Assembly: GCA_039995105.1 (NCBI GenBank)
Contig: CP146203.1
Span: 930,001-994,000, forward strand
Direction of reading: 5' to 3'
DNA: 64,000 bases
From: Jonesiaceae bacterium BS-20
GTDB taxonomy: Bacteria; Actinomycetota; Actinomycetes; Actinomycetales; Cellulomonadaceae
Positions 1 to 9,005 of this stretch are shown piece after piece. Each line of letters begins with the position of its first letter. The stretch's first letter is position 1. The translations under genes and the position numbers were made by a program. The notes under the pieces were generated by a model. It saw only the letters and a list, made by a program, of their open reading frames with translations, did no database searches and had not been told where the DNA came from.

Positions 1-773
1 GGCTGCCATGTAAGGGATCGACGGAATGTTCCGTAGGCAACCGGTTTACCATCACGTTCAACGACTACAATGCGCTGCGGCTCGCGGCCTCCCTCGAGGT
101 CAATGCCGCAGTGCCAGCGGTCTTTGAGGGCTTCGGTTTCCCGGCCTACCCAACCTGGCCGGTTCAGACCGGTGTTGCCAACGAGTTGGCCCGCTTGGAA
201 GTGAACCGTGTCAATGAGGTTTGCGTGTAATTCCTTACTCCTGGTCTCGATCCGGACGGTCAGTTCCTCGGACCCCTCAACCGGTTTGAGAGCAGCACCG
301 CGCGGGATCTTGATCCGGACGTCTTGACTGGCGGGGCCGTAGCCAAACCGGCCGTAGATGGTGGGCTCGGCGGCAAAGAGCGCGGAGACCGCCTCACCCT
401 TCCTGCGGCAGTCCGCAAAGTGCGTCTCGATCATGGCCCGCAAAATCCCTCGGCGCCGGTATTGCGGGTGGACCCCAACCATGGTCAGACCGCTGACGGG
501 TAGGGTAGTTCCGGGAACAGGAAACTTACGGAACGCAAAGCTGGAGTGCATTGCGGCGACTTGGTTCTCGTCTTCGATCAACCAGGTGCGGTCAAAATCG
601 AGCGGGTTTGGGACGGTCTTCAGTGCGGCGTACGACGTATTGTTGGGGAAGGCCCAAGCGTCTTGGGTAATGATTGCATCCACGTCTTGTTCGGTCGCGG
701 TGCGCATAGTGAGTCCCGCCGCAAGCGCCTGAGCTGGTGCGGAACCTGTTGAGGGGGTTGATACTGAAGTCAT
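1..773 (-). CDS. Eis-like GNAT N-acetyltransferase, C-terminus cut by window edge
   Basis: Reading the minus strand from ATG 773 gives about 257 residues open to base 1, so the 3' end lies outside the window. An acetyl-CoA-binding segment (VHPQYRRRGI) sits in the first half and is followed by AAEPTIYGRFGYG, a signature of the Eis family (enhanced intracellular survival acetyltransferases, GNAT plus sterol-carrier-like domain, usually about 400 aa). Eis proteins acetylate amines on small molecules or proteins; the substrate here is unknown. It lies 91 bp downstream of an F420-type oxidoreductase on the same strand and could be co-transcribed with it. Family assignment is fairly sure; function is inferred. 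Confidence 0.85.
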   Translation of the reverse strand, partial: MTSVSTPSTGSAPAQALAAGLTMRTATEQDVDAIITQDAWAFPNNTSYAALKTVPNPLDFDRTWLIEDENQVAAMHSSFAFRKFPVPGTTLPVSGLTMVGVHPQYRRRGILRAMIETHFADCRRKGEAVSALFAAEPTIYGRFGYGPASQDVRIKIPRGAALKPVEGSEELTVRIETRSKELHANLIDTVHFQAGQLVGNTGLNRPGWVGRETEALKDRWHCGIDLEGGREPQRIVVVERDGKPVAYGTFRRSLTWQ

Positions 774-864
774 ACTCTCACCCTGACACGGTGTGCCAGT
801 TAGATCCACTGTTATATGCCCGATTGTTCTGTCAGAGAAGTTTTTCCTGCCGTCGTCGCGATTC

Positions 865-1923
865 CTACGCCTGGACCTGCGCATTTGCGGCGATCAGCGC
901 CCTGACCGCGGTCGAGTCTCCCTGGGCAATGATGGAGGTGACCGCTGTGTCTTGCCAGAGTTGGAGCCGCTGTGCCATGCGATCAACCGGGCCAACCAAA
1001 GCGATATCATCGATAAGTTCCAACGGTATTGCCGCCATGGCCCCTGCTTTATCACCGGCAAGGTATTTGGCTTGCACTTCATCACAAACCTCGGCGTAAC
1101 CCAACCGGTCGATTGCGTTGCGGTGAAAGTTTGCCTCCTTGGCACCCATACCGCCAATGTAAAGGGCAATGACCGGCCGCACCTGGTCGGCGGCCTCCTT
1201 GACTGTTTGCCCGTGCGCGACTAGGACGGAAGCACTTACCTCGAAGTCTCGTTCCGCGCTGAGCTCGGGACTACGTCGACTGAATCCTTGGGCGAGTAAC
1301 TCGCGGAACTCCTGATCTTGGCGAGGACTGTAGAACGCGGGTAGCCAGCCGTCCGCGATCTCGGCTGCCAGCGCAATGTTCTTGGGTCCCTCGGCAGCCA
1401 AGTGAATTGGCAAATTGGGGCGTAGGGGATGAACCGTTGACCGCAACGGCCGGCCCAATCCGCTGATGAGGGGATTGCCCTCTTGAGTGGGCAGCGGAAG
1501 CTTGAAGAACTGGCCATCGTAAGTCACCGGTGCGTTGCGGGCGAAAACCTGGCGCACAATATCTATGTATTCGCGGGTACGAGCTAGTGGCCGGCCATAT
1601 GGTTGGCCGTACCAGCCCTCAACTACTTGGGGGCCGGACACCCCTAAGCCCATGATGAATCTGCCACCGGTCAGGTGGTCCATGGAAATAGCGGCCATAG
1701 CCGCGGCTGTCGGTGTGCGGGCACTCATCTGCATGACCGCGGTTCCTAACCGGATATTGCTGGTTGCGGCACCCCACCATGCTAAGGGAGTTAAGGCATC
1801 GGACCCGTATGCTTCCGCGGTCCAAAAGGAATCTACTCCTGCGCGCTCGGCCGCGACCAAGATCTGTGCCATATCCTTTGGAGGACCGGCCTGCCAATAA
1901 CCTGCGTTGATACCAATTTTCAT
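865..1923 (-). CDS. LLM-class F420-dependent oxidoreductase, Rv3520c-like
   Basis: 352 residues with the luciferase-like monooxygenase TIM barrel. The N-terminus has a GYW motif, then the TAEAYGSDALTPLAWWG segment and the LTGGRFIMGLGVSGP loop that are typical of the Rv3520c subgroup of proposed F420-dependent oxidoreductases. Such enzymes use reduced coenzyme F420 instead of FMN; the substrate is unknown. A GAGG Shine-Dalgarno sits 7 bases before ATG 1923. It lies downstream of the DUF1648/GntR pair but is separated from it by a hairpin. Together with cofE and another LLM gene near 24-26 kb it indicates that the organism uses F420. Confidence 0.85.
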   Translation of the reverse strand: MKIGINAGYWQAGPPKDMAQILVAAERAGVDSFWTAEAYGSDALTPLAWWGAATSNIRLGTAVMQMSARTPTAAAMAAISMDHLTGGRFIMGLGVSGPQVVEGWYGQPYGRPLARTREYIDIVRQVFARNAPVTYDGQFFKLPLPTQEGNPLISGLGRPLRSTVHPLRPNLPIHLAAEGPKNIALAAEIADGWLPAFYSPRQDQEFRELLAQGFSRRSPELSAERDFEVSASVLVAHGQTVKEAADQVRPVIALYIGGMGAKEANFHRNAIDRLGYAEVCDEVQAKYLAGDKAGAMAAIPLELIDDIALVGPVDRMAQRLQLWQDTAVTSIIAQGDSTAVRALIAANAQVQA

Positions 1924-1948
1924 GGTGGTTCCTCACCCTTGAGGTTGA

Positions 1949-1986
1949 AATGTGTGGGCAAGCACGATCTTGCGTACCCACACATT
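1949..1986 (-). terminator. Hairpin between DUF1648 gene and LLM oxidoreductase gene
   Basis: Perfect 10-bp inverted repeat, AATGTGTGGG (1949-1958) and CCCACACATT (1977-1986), with a second small pairing inside the loop. It lies 18 bp past the stop of the DUF1648 gene and probably ends that transcript. No clear T-run follows. Confidence 0.5.
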
Positions 1987-2003
1987 GGACAGTATCAGGG
2001 TGA

Positions 2004-3026
2004 CTACCCGTTTGCGGCGGGACGGGACCGATCAACCAGGGTATTCAGCAAAGCGGCGCCAGTCTCAGCGTCGTCAATCGTAATGTAGAACGTGCGGTTG
2101 CCGGACATATTTACCTGCAAGGCCTTGCCGCTGCGTAGGATGACACCGGTTGAGCCGGAAAGGCCGGTCCGCAGCCCAAAGCCGCCAAAGTCTGCCATGG
2201 CCCGAACATCTGCCACCTCTGCGCTCTCAATCTCATCGAGGTGAAGGTGACGTTTGGGAACCCGGGCCGCTGAGGCAACTGTCAGGCCGGTGCTGTCCAC
2301 GCGCACGTTCCAAGAGAACATGATCACCATGGTCACGGACAGCAGAATGAACATGATCGAGGTCCACCACAATTGGGTAGCAATCATGATTCCTATGGTG
2401 AGTAGCGCCGTTCCCGCGGCAATGAGGTAGCCGGTCTTGGCTTCGGTCCGGGTGACCCAGACACCAACCTCGAGGTCGCTCAACGGTGTTCTTGGAGCCC
2501 CCGCGCTGGGGTGGCCCGTGGCCAGAACTATTGGCTCGGGGCGAATCAATGCGGCACCGAGGAAACCGAGCGCCGTGCCAATTCCCATGGCAAGGAAGAT
2601 GGTGGAATCAACGCTCATGTCGCCGCCGCTTCCAGCGCGGGCTGCGGACAGGGTGCTCCAGACAATGCCGCCCACGAGCACTGCCATGAAGATATTGGCG
2701 CCCACCATAATCCGGCGGGTCAATAGCTCCTTGCCCAGAGCAAATCCGAGTGCCCACATTGCCGCAATCGTTCCGCCGCCAATCCCAACCATTGTCCAGA
2801 TCAGAGTCATAGGGGATTCAAACGTGTCCGGCTGGCCATCCATACCCCAGTGGGAGGGTACTAACGCGGGAAGTTGATCCAACCAGGTAAGTGGGAACAG
2901 ACTAAGCGCGCCCAAGATAAGTAAAGGAATGATCAATCCGCCAATAAGGAACTTGGTGCGGGCCGGTCCCTTAGGGATAGCTCCGTTCTTTTTGGCTTGT
3001 GCGGAGGTGGAATTCGAAGTGGTCAT
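2004..3026 (-). CDS. DUF1648-domain multi-pass membrane protein
   Basis: 340 residues. After a charged N-terminus a membrane segment is followed by a DUF1648-type motif (LVPSHWGMDGQPD), then several further hydrophobic segments and a C-terminal soluble part resembling a PH-like domain. Proteins of this kind are encoded next to YtrA-type GntR regulators and are relatives of SdpI/YfhL; the biochemical role is unknown, with envelope stress or peptide immunity suspected for relatives. The start overlaps the stop of the upstream GntR gene by ATGA (3023-3026), so the two are translationally coupled and likely share the promoter before 3376. Confidence 0.8.
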   Translation of the reverse strand: MTTSNSTSAQAKKNGAIPKGPARTKFLIGGLIIPLLILGALSLFPLTWLDQLPALVPSHWGMDGQPDTFESPMTLIWTMVGIGGGTIAAMWALGFALGKELLTRRIMVGANIFMAVLVGGIVWSTLSAARAGSGGDMSVDSTIFLAMGIGTALGFLGAALIRPEPIVLATGHPSAGAPRTPLSDLEVGVWVTRTEAKTGYLIAAGTALLTIGIMIATQLWWTSIMFILLSVTMVIMFSWNVRVDSTGLTVASAARVPKRHLHLDEIESAEVADVRAMADFGGFGLRTGLSGSTGVILRSGKALQVNMSGNRTFYITIDDAETGAALLNTLVDRSRPAANG

Positions 3027-3376
3027 TTCATTGCTTCCTTGATGAGTACGATCAAAGTCTCAGCGGAGATATTGGCTTCTTGGGCATCGCGGCACAGGCG
3101 GTCGATATCATCCTGGACGGCTTGGGGGATAGCCAAAGCACCGGTGGCAACGGTTGCGCCTCGGCCTCTTCGTAGCTCGACTAGGCCAACGTCTCGCAAT
3201 TCTTGGTAGGCGTGCAGGACGGTATGGAGGTTAACCTCGAGCGCGGCGGCTAACTCGCGGGCGGACGGGAGGCGTTCTCCCGCGCCAATGTCGCCGTTCA
3301 ATATGGCCAGGCGCACCTGAGAGACCAATTGCTCAAAGATAGGCTCCGGGGCCGTAGGGTCGATTCGAAAGAGCAT
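3023..3376 (-). CDS. GntR-family (YtrA-type) transcriptional regulator
   Basis: 117 residues: a winged helix-turn-helix (PIFEQLVSQVRLAILNGDI, ERLPSARELAAAL, HTVLHAYQEL) followed by only about 45 residues, the short C-terminus typical of the YtrA subfamily. YtrA-type repressors usually control the membrane or ABC genes downstream, here the DUF1648 gene with which it overlaps by ATGA. No Shine-Dalgarno precedes ATG 3376, and a promoter-like -10 ends only 6 bases upstream, so the message may be leaderless. Autoregulation is inferred from the family and from the dyad-like sequence in the promoter. Confidence 0.88.
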   Translation of the reverse strand: MLFRIDPTAPEPIFEQLVSQVRLAILNGDIGAGERLPSARELAAALEVNLHTVLHAYQELRDVGLVELRRGRGATVATGALAIPQAVQDDIDRLCRDAQEANISAETLIVLIKEAMK

Positions 3377-3412
3377 GTACTTATAATAGTTGTTCTACTT
3401 GAACTCAAACAA
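3377..3412 (-). promoter_or_regulatory. Predicted leaderless promoter of the GntR-DUF1648 operon
   Basis: On the minus strand TTGTTT (3407-3412) and TATTAT (3383-3388) are spaced by 18 bp, and the ATG begins 7 bases past the -10. A transcript would therefore start at or next to the ATG. The spacer contains ACTTG...CAAGT inverted half-sites that could be the GntR operator. Prediction by eye only. Confidence 0.5.
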
Positions 3413-3437
3413 GTTTATTCGGGGTGTGTCACAAAAA

Positions 3438-3466
3438 TGACCGTCCTCAGATACTGAGAACGGTCA
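3438..3466 (-). terminator. Rho-independent terminator after cysK-cysE
   Basis: A 13-bp stem (3438-3450 with 3454-3466, one mismatch, 3-base loop). On the minus strand it is followed by TTTTTGTG, so it fits as the terminator of the cysK-cysE transcript, lying 175 bp past the cysE stop. Confidence 0.7.
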
Positions 3467-3555
3467 AGATTGTGGAGCTCATGCAAGGTATGTAGCACCA
3501 GCACTAGAACACGCGACTACTAGCATCAGCACACGACTACTGGTAGTGGAACTCG

Positions 3556-3637
3556 GTGCCGGTGGTCGTGCCGGTGGTCGTGCCGGTGGTCGTGCCGGTG
3601 GTCGTGCCGGTGGTTGTGCCGGTGGTCGTGCCGGTGC
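3556..3637. repeat. 12-bp minisatellite downstream of cysE
   Basis: Six full copies and a partial copy of GTGCCGGTGGTC, with one C-to-T change in copy five. It ends 3 bp before the cysE stop codon, so it sits in the predicted 3' untranslated region of cysE. The plus-strand frame through it (Val-Pro-Val-Val) is not a credible gene. Confidence 0.9.
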
Positions 3638-3640
3638 ATG

Positions 3641-4225
3641 CTAGATATAGATTGCCGGGTCCAACCAAAAATCGGGATCCGTTATTGTCCGGGCAACCGG
3701 ACGGTTCTTCGCGGGTACCCCGGCGGCAACGTGGTGATCCGGTACATCTTTGACCACGACAGCATTGGCGCCAATCTGCACGTGGTCACCTACCCATACG
3801 GGGCCCAAGACCTTTGCGCCAGCGCCAATAACTACGTGATTGCCAATGGTTGGGTGGCGCTTTCCGGCCGTCATGGTCCGCCCACCGAGGGTCACACCGT
3901 GAAAGAGTGTCACGTCATCGCCAACCACCGAGGTCTCGCCAATGACCACGCCCATGCCGTGGTCAATGAAGACGCGGCGGCCAATCGTTGCGCCCGGGTG
4001 AATCTCCACCCCGGTCAAGGACCTGGTGAACTGGGAGATGAGGCGCGCCAGGAGTTTAAAACCCCGACGGCGCCACATCGCGTGCGTGAACCTGTGGGCC
4101 CACAAGGCGTGCACACCCGGGTAGGCCAGCACGATCTCCAACGTGGAACGTGCCGCCGGGTCCCGGTCCCGGGCAGCCTGAAGATCCTCACGGATAATCT
4201 TGGCAACCCGCCCTAATCCTGACAT
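3641..4225 (-). CDS. cysE: Serine O-acetyltransferase
   Basis: 194 residues, a short bacterial CysE. A helical N-terminal domain is followed by the left-handed beta-helix of hexapeptide repeats ([41 protein letters not shown]), including the DHG and HGVTLGG motifs of the active site. It transfers acetyl from acetyl-CoA to L-serine, giving O-acetylserine for cysteine synthesis. It follows cysK by 56 bp on the same strand, the usual actinobacterial cysK-cysE order, so the two form one operon and may form the cysteine synthase complex; the C-terminus ends in Ile (AIYI), as expected for docking into CysK. Confidence 0.95.
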   Translation of the reverse strand: MSGLGRVAKIIREDLQAARDRDPAARSTLEIVLAYPGVHALWAHRFTHAMWRRRGFKLLARLISQFTRSLTGVEIHPGATIGRRVFIDHGMGVVIGETSVVGDDVTLFHGVTLGGRTMTAGKRHPTIGNHVVIGAGAKVLGPVWVGDHVQIGANAVVVKDVPDHHVAAGVPAKNRPVARTITDPDFWLDPAIYI

Positions 4226-4281
4226 CGTTTAACCTTCTTCACTCAATGAACCTTATTGCTGCAACCAAACTGTCGAGCCAT

Positions 4282-5217
4282 TTAGTCCATGAGCTCTGAG
4301 TACAGCACCGAGGTCAGGTACCGCTCGCCAAAGTCTGGCACGATTACCACGATGGTCTTGCCAGCATTTTCTGGACGGGCGGCTACCGTTAGTGCACCGG
4401 CAATCGCGGCGCCGGAGGAAATTCCTACCAGAAGGCCCTCCTCCTTGGCCGCGCGGCGAGCGAACTCAACGGCGGTGTCTGCGTTGATGTCAAGCACCTC
4501 GTTGTAGATCTTGGTGTTCAGCACCTCTGGGATGAAGTTGGCGCCGAGTCCCTGAATCTTGTGCGGTCCGGGAGCGCCACCGTTCAGAATTGGAGACTCT
4601 TCTGGTTCAACGGCAATAATTTGGACTTCGGGCTTGCGTTCCTTGAGGACTTCGCCAATACCGGTGATGGTCCCGCCGGTCCCGATTCCGGCCACCACAA
4701 TGTCCACCGCGCCATCGGTGTCAGCCCAGATTTCCTCGGCGGTTGTGCGGCGGTGAATCTCAGCGTTTGCCTCATTAGCGAACTGACGGGCCAAGATGGA
4801 TCCTGGGCGCTCGGCAGCAACCTGATTAGCTGCTTCAACCGCGCCGGACATGCCGCCGGCACCCGGAGTCAAGATGAGCTCGGCACCAAACGCGCGCAAG
4901 AGGGCGCGACGTTCCTTGGACATGGTCTCAGGCATTGTCAGAACAACGTTGTAGCCGCGGGCCGCTCCAACCATGGCGAGCGCAATGCCGGTGTTACCAG
5001 AGGTTGCCTCAACAATTGTGCCACCCGGCTTAAGCTCACCCGATGCCTCAGCGGCGTTGACGATTGCCACACCAATGCGGTCCTTAACGGAGTTTGCGGG
5101 GTTGTAGAACTCAAGCTTTGCCAAGACGGTTGCGCCGTTGCCTTCATTGAGGCGGTTGAGGCGAACCAGGGGAGTGTTACCAACAAGAGCGGTGACGTCA
5201 CTGTAAATACGGGACAT
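4282..5217 (-). CDS. cysK: Cysteine synthase A (O-acetylserine sulfhydrylase)
   Basis: 311 residues from ATG 5217, which has AAGG upstream; an in-frame start 20 codons earlier adds a non-conserved extension and was not used. The pyridoxal-phosphate lysine lies in [13 protein letters not shown], the substrate loop is [11 protein letters not shown], and the phosphate-binding glycine loop is [10 protein letters not shown]. The enzyme makes L-cysteine from O-acetylserine and sulfide. First gene of the cysK-cysE operon. Length and motifs are normal for CysK. Confidence 0.96.
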   Translation of the reverse strand: MSRIYSDVTALVGNTPLVRLNRLNEGNGATVLAKLEFYNPANSVKDRIGVAIVNAAEASGELKPGGTIVEATSGNTGIALAMVGAARGYNVVLTMPETMSKERRALLRAFGAELILTPGAGGMSGAVEAANQVAAERPGSILARQFANEANAEIHRRTTAEEIWADTDGAVDIVVAGIGTGGTITGIGEVLKERKPEVQIIAVEPEESPILNGGAPGPHKIQGLGANFIPEVLNTKIYNEVLDINADTAVEFARRAAKEEGLLVGISSGAAIAGALTVAARPENAGKTIVVIVPDFGERYLTSVLYSELMD

Positions 5218-5667
5218 GATGAACCTTCGTTTCAAACAGACAGGAAATTTTCCCACGCCAAGGATTGGGGAAAACAAAAGGGCAAAATGGGCCTGTGCGG
5301 TTACATCACAATAAACATTCGCATTTGGTCTGTGGTACTGCCGACCTCAAACGGAAAACCGCAGGCAGGAGGGTACGGAGCGTTGAGGGTCGGGGCAGAC
5401 CGATACGTCAACGCTCTACAGACAGCAACATGCTGGAACAAAGGCAGAAACTACACCAAGGACGCCGGTGGCAGAGACAGAAGCTGCTGAGTTAAACACC
5501 GGGGATCCTTTCACTAGTGGTAGTTGCCTTCCCTCGGAGACTACCTCAAGATTTACATGTAAACCACCGCTGTCTCGCAAAGTGGCCGCTCAATGACGTT
5601 TCTAACCGCTCATGGCGCAAAGTTTCGCGCGGTTTTATTCATTCTCGATGCGCGGTGAAACTCTAGG
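5218..5667. other. Upstream region of cysK, no gene seen
   Basis: 450 bp without a credible coding region. It must hold the cysK promoter, but no riboswitch or clear operator was recognised. Confidence 0.5.
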
Positions 5668-5772
5668 CGTTGAGGCGCCAAGCGTTAAAGCACCAAGCGT
5701 TGAGATGCCAGACGTTGAGACCCCAAACGTTGAGACCCCAAACGTTGAGATGCCAGACGTGGAAATACAAAA
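5668..5772. repeat. 15-bp minisatellite between cysK and the LAKTG protein gene
   Basis: Seven contiguous 15-bp units of the pattern RCGTTGAGNYNCCAR, two of them identical (5713-5742) and the outer ones more diverged. A plus-strand frame (5612-5854) would read Val-Glu-x-Pro pentads, but it has no recognisable ribosome site or homologue-like sequence. Confidence 0.85.
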
Positions 5773-5809
5773 CCGGGGTTGGTTTGGCACTGCCAAACCA
5801 ACCCCGGTT
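5771..5809 (-). terminator. Strong terminator after the LAKTG protein gene
   Basis: Perfect 19-bp inverted repeat (5771-5789 and 5791-5809) separated by a single base. It lies 57 bp past the stop of the minus-strand surface-protein gene and overlaps the last repeat unit of the minisatellite. Confidence 0.75.
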
Positions 5810-5866
5810 AATACCTCGCAGGAGCGTCACGCAAGGTACGTGATTAGTCCCTGAGGCATCGGGAAA

Positions 5867-8215
5867 CTATCCCTTGATTTTGCGACGGACGAGCAGACCA
5901 CCAGCGGCCAGGAGCAGGATCGTTACTGCAATGGTCGAAGTGCCGAGGTCAGCTCCGGTCTTGGCCAAGTTGCCGCTTGGCTTCTTGGTACCGCCGGCCT
6001 TGTCGTCGGTGCCTCCGGCACCCGGCTTGTCATCGGTAGGATCCTTGGTCTTGTCATCAGACTTGCTCGTTGCATCGAAGGTGTGGGTCCAAGAAGTAGC
6101 GGCGCCTTCTTCCAGAACGTAGCCTTCAATTGCCCGTGCGGTGACGGTGACCTTGCCGGATGCAGCGTGTGAACCTGCAGCAACTACCTTGTCATTGATT
6201 AGGTATTCAACACCGTCGGTTGCCGTGATGTCCACGGTGTCCTTGTCGGTGCCGTCCTTGTCAGTGAAGGTTGGGGCCGTGGGAGCGACGGTGATGACGG
6301 GGTCACCAACCAAGTAGTCAAAGCCTTCGGTTGCGAAGTCGCGTCCGTCAGCTGCAAGGTCGTACTCCATGACGTAGTACGCAATGTTGGCGTCCTGGGA
6401 TGCCTTGAGCACACCCTGGATGTCAACCTCACCCAAACCAAGGTTTACAAAGGTGGGGCGCTCGTCAACGGCCATCCCGGTTCCGTCCTTGATGTGGAGT
6501 AGTTCAATGCGGTCGGCGTACTTGGTGATCAACGCGGGGACGTCCAAGTTCGCGTGAGTAGCCCAAGCGATGTCAACCTGGAACGTCACCAGTGCTGGGT
6601 CAGTCTCAGCGACCAAGATTTCCCAAGCGGACATGAGTTGTCCATTGTGCTCGTACTTGGTGGTGAATTCACCCGCGTGGTTGTGGCCAAAGAACTTGCC
6701 AATTCCAGCCTCAACCGAGAGTGCTCCGAGGCGGTTCATGGTCTTAGCCGTTTCAAGGGTGTCAGCGTATGAAGAGATGCCCGGGTCAGCGAATCCACCT
6801 GAGCCAACGTAGTGTTGCCCAACCTCACCAACGTAGTCGAGGGTGTCCTGGAATGAGTCCTCGGCAGTGTTGTAGTGCGAGGTAGGTGCGCTAATCCCAA
6901 CGGAATCAATCAATGCGCGGAAGTCGGCGGCTGCAATGTCCCTGTAGTTGCCACCCCACGGCTCAATGTTTTTGAAGCCAATCTCCGCAAGCTCGGTGAT
7001 GACGGAATCTTGGCCATCTTCACCAACCCAAGGAATCAGGGAGAACATTTGGATTGAGGCCTGGTCAACCGGAACCAGCATGCGTTCCGTGGTGAATTCG
7101 CGTTGCCATGAGGTGCGTGCGCCGTCACTGAGGACGTGGTTCGCTGCGGCTGAAGCGGTTACGGAGACCGTTCCCGAACCAGGGTATGTGCCCGGCTCAA
7201 GTACCTTGTCGCCGGATACGTAATTCACTCCCGGAACATCAGGAATAGTGAAGGTGTCATCAGTGGTGCCTTCGCGGTCAGCAAATGTGACCGGCAGCGG
7301 TGTAACTTCGGTGCCAACGAGGTACTCAAACCCGGTCGTAGCAAAGTCCTTACCCTGGGGAGCGACGTCGTATTCCAGGATGTAGTAAGCAATGTCGATC
7401 TCCTGCGCAACTGCGAGGATCTCTTGCATAGCGACTTCACCCTCACCAATGTTGGTGAACGATGGGCGTGGCCCCTCACCCATGCCGGTTCCGTCCTTGA
7501 TGTGCAGGAGCTCGACCCGGTCGCCGTAGGTCTTCAGCAGTTCGGGGACATCGACTTTTGCGTGGGTAGCCCAAGCAACGTCTACCTGGAAGACCACGTA
7601 TTGCGGGTCAGTTTCCTGAACCAAGATTTCCCAAGCGGAGAGCAACTCGCCGTTGTGCTCGTATTTGGTGGTGAACTCGCCCGCGTGGTTGTGGCCAAAG
7701 AACTTACCTACGCCAGCCTCAACTGACCTTTTACCAAGGCGGTTCATGATCTTGGCGGTTTCAAGGGTCTTCTCATATGTGTCAACGCCCGGGTCCGCAA
7801 ACCCGCCAGAGCCAACGTAGTGCTGGCCTACATTCTTGACAAACCCGAGGGTGTCATCAAATGTGTCTTCCTTCACGTTGTAGTGCGAGGAAGGTGCCTT
7901 GAGGCCAACCTCATCGATGAGCGCCCGGAATGAGGCCCCGGTGTGGCCAGTGTAGGTACCGCCGTAGGGCTCAATGTTTTGGAAACCGATATCGGCTAGA
8001 TCTTCAAGTACGGGTTTCAAACCGTCCGCTGTCACCCAGGGGATCAGGGAAAACATCTGGATCGAAACCTGATCCGCGGGAATCAAGATTCGTTCTTCGG
8101 GAGCTGCCGGTGCGGCCGATGCCGCGGTTACAGCCAGGGGTGCAGTAAGTGCTCCTGCAAAAAGAACACTCAATGCGCGCGACCACCTGTGGTGGTTGCT
8201 TGAACTACGGGTCAC
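5867..8215 (-). CDS. Cell-wall-anchored protein with two xylose-isomerase-like TIM barrels
   Basis: 782 residues from GTG 8215, chosen because AAGGAGGAATT lies directly before it; an earlier ATG adds 15 residues without a ribosome site. Order: signal peptide ending near ASAAPAAP; a sugar phosphate isomerase/epimerase-like barrel (about 45-315) with FFGHNHAGEF and HIKDG; a small beta repeat (about 320-385); a second barrel (about 390-650) with the same motifs; a second beta repeat; an Asp/Lys-rich linker; and a sorting signal LAKTG with a hydrophobic segment and RRKIKG tail. The protein should be linked to peptidoglycan by a class E-type sortase, placing two sugar-isomerase-like domains outside the cell. 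The substrate is unknown. Flanked by a strong terminator. Confidence 0.88.
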   Translation of the reverse strand: MTRSSSNHHRWSRALSVLFAGALTAPLAVTAASAAPAAPEERILIPADQVSIQMFSLIPWVTADGLKPVLEDLADIGFQNIEPYGGTYTGHTGASFRALIDEVGLKAPSSHYNVKEDTFDDTLGFVKNVGQHYVGSGGFADPGVDTYEKTLETAKIMNRLGKRSVEAGVGKFFGHNHAGEFTTKYEHNGELLSAWEILVQETDPQYVVFQVDVAWATHAKVDVPELLKTYGDRVELLHIKDGTGMGEGPRPSFTNIGEGEVAMQEILAVAQEIDIAYYILEYDVAPQGKDFATTGFEYLVGTEVTPLPVTFADREGTTDDTFTIPDVPGVNYVSGDKVLEPGTYPGSGTVSVTASAAANHVLSDGARTSWQREFTTERMLVPVDQASIQMFSLIPWVGEDGQDSVITELAEIGFKNIEPWGGNYRDIAAADFRALIDSVGISAPTSHYNTAEDSFQDTLDYVGEVGQHYVGSGGFADPGISSYADTLETAKTMNRLGALSVEAGIGKFFGHNHAGEFTTKYEHNGQLMSAWEILVAETDPALVTFQVDIAWATHANLDVPALITKYADRIELLHIKDGTGMAVDERPTFVNLGLGEVDIQGVLKASQDANIAYYVMEYDLAADGRDFATEGFDYLVGDPVITVAPTAPTFTDKDGTDKDTVDITATDGVEYLINDKVVAAGSHAASGKVTVTARAIEGYVLEEGAATSWTHTFDATSKSDDKTKDPTDDKPGAGGTDDKAGGTKKPSGNLAKTGADLGTSTIAVTILLLAAGGLLVRRKIKG

Positions 8216-8697
8216 AATTCCTCCTTGAGTCGTGCATACCGGACTCCCAGAAATGCTCACGTCGGTGTGAGACAGGGGTGAGGATACTGACAGATAAGTA
8301 TTGGTCCATGCGTCGAAACCAAACCGTCCAGAATCCTTGTGTTTGAGATCACTGGGAGCCTGCTTGGAACTTTATACGACGATCAGGCAAAAGTCGATGG
8401 TTTCTGTTCGAACTTCTGAATTGCCGGGGCCGTTAGTCGTTTGATGTGCTGATTGATCGGCACAAATGGGCGCAAAGTATCCGGACGCTGCTGTCCGATT
8501 TTTGGCGGACCGGAATCTTGGTGCTTAACTTCAGGAATGAAGTGGCAGCTTGATGCTGGAGGCATCGCCTGCAAGGGCGCAGTTTGAAAGCGCACGGTCA
8601 AAGGGGCCGGAGCCGTGGCATGGCTTGAGACTGTGAGGCACATGGAACGTGGCAAAGGGTGTGCTGTAGTCCAGGGCCGTAGTCTGGGCGGGAAAAC
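8216..8697. other. Upstream region of the LAKTG protein gene, no gene seen
   Basis: 482 bp with no supported gene. A minus-strand frame crossing 8383-8775 begins inside the tRNA gene and is judged spurious. Probably holds the promoter of the surface-protein gene. Confidence 0.5.
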
Positions 8698-8738
8698 AAA
8701 CAAGCGGCAACCAGATAATTGCTGGTTGCCGCTTGTTT
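8698..8738 (-). terminator. Terminator of tRNA-Gly
   Basis: Perfect 17-bp stem (8698-8714 and 8722-8738) with a 7-base loop, beginning 4 bases past the CCA end of the tRNA. Its right arm reads GCTTGTTT on the minus strand. Confidence 0.75.
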
Positions 8739-8742
8739 CTAT

Positions 8743-8816
8743 TGGAGCGGGTGACGAGAATCGAACTCGCGTCATTAGTTTGGAAGACTAAGGCTTTACC
8801 ATTAAGCTACACCCGC
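8743..8816 (-). tRNA. tRNA-Gly (anticodon TCC)
   Basis: On the minus strand the acceptor stem GCGGGTG pairs with CACCCGC. The anticodon loop is TCTTCCAAA with anticodon TCC, the T-loop is GTTCGATTC, and CCA is encoded (8743-8745). Length is 71 nt plus CCA. It decodes GGA and GGG glycine codons. Confidence 0.96.
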
Positions 8817-9005
8817 AAGGTGCTGTATAAACTCTAGGCGGTTTTTGCTGAGAATCAAAATCGGGGTTCCGATCCTTATTCTCACCTGTGCCACCTTGTT
8901 GTCACTGGATGTCCCAACGAAGAAAACTCTAGCACCACCTGCACCTATGAGCGCAACTCAAAAGTTGTGAGCGTGCTCACGCTTGTGTGCTGCGGCTTTT
9001 GCTAC

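Noticed and set aside
3556-3753. Plus-strand frame of Val-Pro-Val-Val repeats
   Set aside because: Pure translation of the 12-bp minisatellite followed by the antisense of cysE; no ribosome site.
4561-5490. 309-codon plus-strand frame opposite cysK
   Set aside because: Shadow of cysK on the other strand; residues lack any domain pattern.
3556-5772. CRISPR array
   Set aside because: The repeats are contiguous without spacers and too short; no cas genes are in the window.
5612-5854. Plus-strand frame with Val-Glu-x-Pro pentads
   Set aside because: Made by the 15-bp repeats and continuing through a terminator stem; no sign of a real gene.
8383-8775. 130-codon minus-strand frame overlapping tRNA-Gly
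   Set aside because: It starts inside the tRNA gene and runs through its terminator; typical spurious frame at tRNA loci.
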